This document shows, in pieces, positions 5,371 through 5,952 of a DNA stretch of 5,952 bases; positions within the stretch are counted from its first letter, which is position 1, and each line of letters opens with the position of its first letter. The notes beneath the pieces are model-generated. The model was given only the letters and a program-made list of their open reading frames with translations, ran no database searches and was not told the origin of the DNA. This DNA comes from JANWXR01 sp033577755 (lineage in GTDB: Bacteria; Chloroflexota; Anaerolineae; Anaerolineales; UBA6663): assembly GCA_033577755.1 (NCBI GenBank), contig JAVQXV010000189.1, positions 1-5,952 on the forward strand, given 5' to 3'. Position numbers and translations under genes: made by a program.

Positions 5371-5568
5371 TTCTTTTTCGACGGCCGGAAGCCATTGCCG
5401 GAGCATTTATCGAATGCACATGAAGTCAGACGAATGCTTCTTCATGGCTCGTCGCGTGACTTCGTGGACGCTTTTCGGATTGCGCCAGTATCGCCGCCAG
5501 CACGATCAACCCCGCGCCCAGCCATTGTAGCTCGTCCAGGTATTCGCCCAGCACCGGCATCGCGATGA
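5347..5568 (+). CDS. Possible small C2H2 zinc-finger-like ORF (doubtful)
   Basis: A GTG at 5347, six bases after AGAGG (5336-5340), opens a 73-residue frame whose first 25 residues fit the C2H2 finger pattern exactly: C4-x2-C7-x3-F11-x5-L17-x2-H20-x4-H25. The remainder (Pro/Ala/Arg-rich) is antisense to the transporter's 3' end and looks like a coding shadow. The finger part lies wholly in the gap and stops at the transporter stop. However, the ICDICG knuckle is encoded by the ATCTGYG repeat, so chance is a serious alternative. It could be a real small gene, a fragment of one, or an artefact of repeat DNA. Confidence 0.25.
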   Translation: MTICDICGFFFDGRKPLPEHLSNAHEVRRMLLHGSSRDFVDAFRIAPVSPPARSTPRPAIVARPGIRPAPASR

Positions 5569-5952
5569 GCGCAGTCAGCACCGGCTCCAGCGCAGCGATC
5601 AGGCTGGCGTTGCTGGCCGGCAGAAAGCGCAGGCTGAGCGTGTACAGGCCGAAGCCCAGCAGCGAGGGAACAAGCGCGAGGAAGAGCAGCAGGCCCCAGC
5701 CGCCCCACTGCGCGCCGAGGCTGAAGGCGCTGGCCGGCGTCTGAGTCAGCGCCAGCATGCCCGCCGCGAACAAAAAGCCGTAGCCCGTCACCGTCCACGC
5801 GCTGGCAAAGCGCCCGGCGCTCCAGCGCCCGGCCAGGCCGTATGCGGCAAAAGCCAGCCCCGACCCCAGGCCGACCAAAATCCCCAGCGGGTTCACCTGC
5901 CAGGCCTCGGCGCGATAAGCGTCCGCTACCAGCACACAACCGGTCAGGCTGA
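5426..5952 (-). CDS. EamA/DMT superfamily transporter, C-terminal half (cut by window edge)
   Basis: The frame is open to the right edge, so the N-terminal half lies outside the window; 174 residues are visible. It is an inner-membrane permease of the drug/metabolite transporter superfamily, which usually has ten helices in two EamA repeats. The visible part gives the end of one helix (1-10) and five further hydrophobic spans at about 21-42, 50-69, 85-105, 112-133 and 141-157. The EamA signature is clear: NASLIAALEPVLTALIAMPVLGEYL (114-138), then QWLGAGLIVLAAILA. A short charged tail rich in His, Ser and Glu follows. An internal GTG near 5935 is not the true start, because SLTGC upstream continues the membrane helix. 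The substrate (amino acid, sugar or metabolite efflux) cannot be told. It runs towards the CitE gene, so its link to the acyl-CoA genes is unproven. Confidence 0.9.
   Translation of the reverse strand, partial: SLTGCVLVADAYRAEAWQVNPLGILVGLGSGLAFAAYGLAGRWSAGRFASAWTVTGYGFLFAAGMLALTQTPASAFSLGAQWGGWGLLLFLALVPSLLGFGLYTLSLRFLPASNASLIAALEPVLTALIAMPVLGEYLDELQWLGAGLIVLAAILAQSEKRPRSHATSHEEAFV

Overview
The window is GC-rich bacterial chromosome. It carries one large sugar-hydrolase gene, a split pair of acyl-CoA enzymes with a toxin-antitoxin module between them, and the end of a membrane transporter. Repetitive phrase-like DNA lies in three of the four larger gaps (strongly in two, weakly in the left one), with a shared 11-nt word in the fourth. 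Cytoplasmic GH31 and MaoC/CitE enzymes, a PIN toxin pair and short intergenic phrases (ATCTGCG-, ACGAATAC-, CGCTAAG- and CCCTAAT-like words) suggest Chloroflexota, perhaps an Anaerolineae-like lineage. That assignment is inference from gene content and style; no marker gene is present.

Layout. Positions 1-247 hold no convincing gene. A GH31 glycoside hydrolase of 788 residues (248-2614, +) has an intact nucleophile and acid/base pair but unusual residues elsewhere in the pocket. A 180-base gap with ATCTGCG repeats follows. Then come a single-hotdog MaoC-type enoyl-CoA hydratase (2795-3247, +) and a small unrecognised ORF (3268-3495, +). An apparently independent toxin-antitoxin unit comes next: an extended -10 promoter-like site near 3503, a 23-codon leader ORF, an imperfect inverted repeat, a strong Shine-Dalgarno site, an 82-residue antitoxin (3656-3904) and a PIN-domain ribonuclease (3901-4350), the last two overlapping by ATGA. 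A CitE-like CoA-ester lyase (4370-5242, +) follows the toxin by 19 bases. The gap after it has a 10-bp tandem repeat, an inverted copy of the ATCTGCG phrase, a small perfect hairpin and a short frame that reads as a C2H2 zinc finger. The right end is the C-terminal half of an EamA/DMT transporter on the minus strand (5426 to beyond 5952).

How the genes fit. MaoC hydratase plus CitE lyase is a known pairing in itaconate/leucine-type C5 dicarboxylyl-CoA breakdown: the hydratase makes citramalyl-CoA, or a related beta-hydroxyacyl-CoA, and the lyase cleaves it to acetyl-CoA and an oxoacid. Here the two lie more than 1.1 kb apart on the same strand with the PIN toxin pair between them. The GH31 gene is probably a separate transcription unit for alpha-glycoside use.

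Best candidates for a second look: the toxin-antitoxin unit inside the MaoC/CitE locus, the hydratase with Asn at the usual catalytic Asp position, the GH31 pocket substitutions, and the periodic 7-, 9- and 10-nt phrases in the gaps and in one helix-coding stretch of the GH31 gene. I did not find a clear wholly new multi-gene system.
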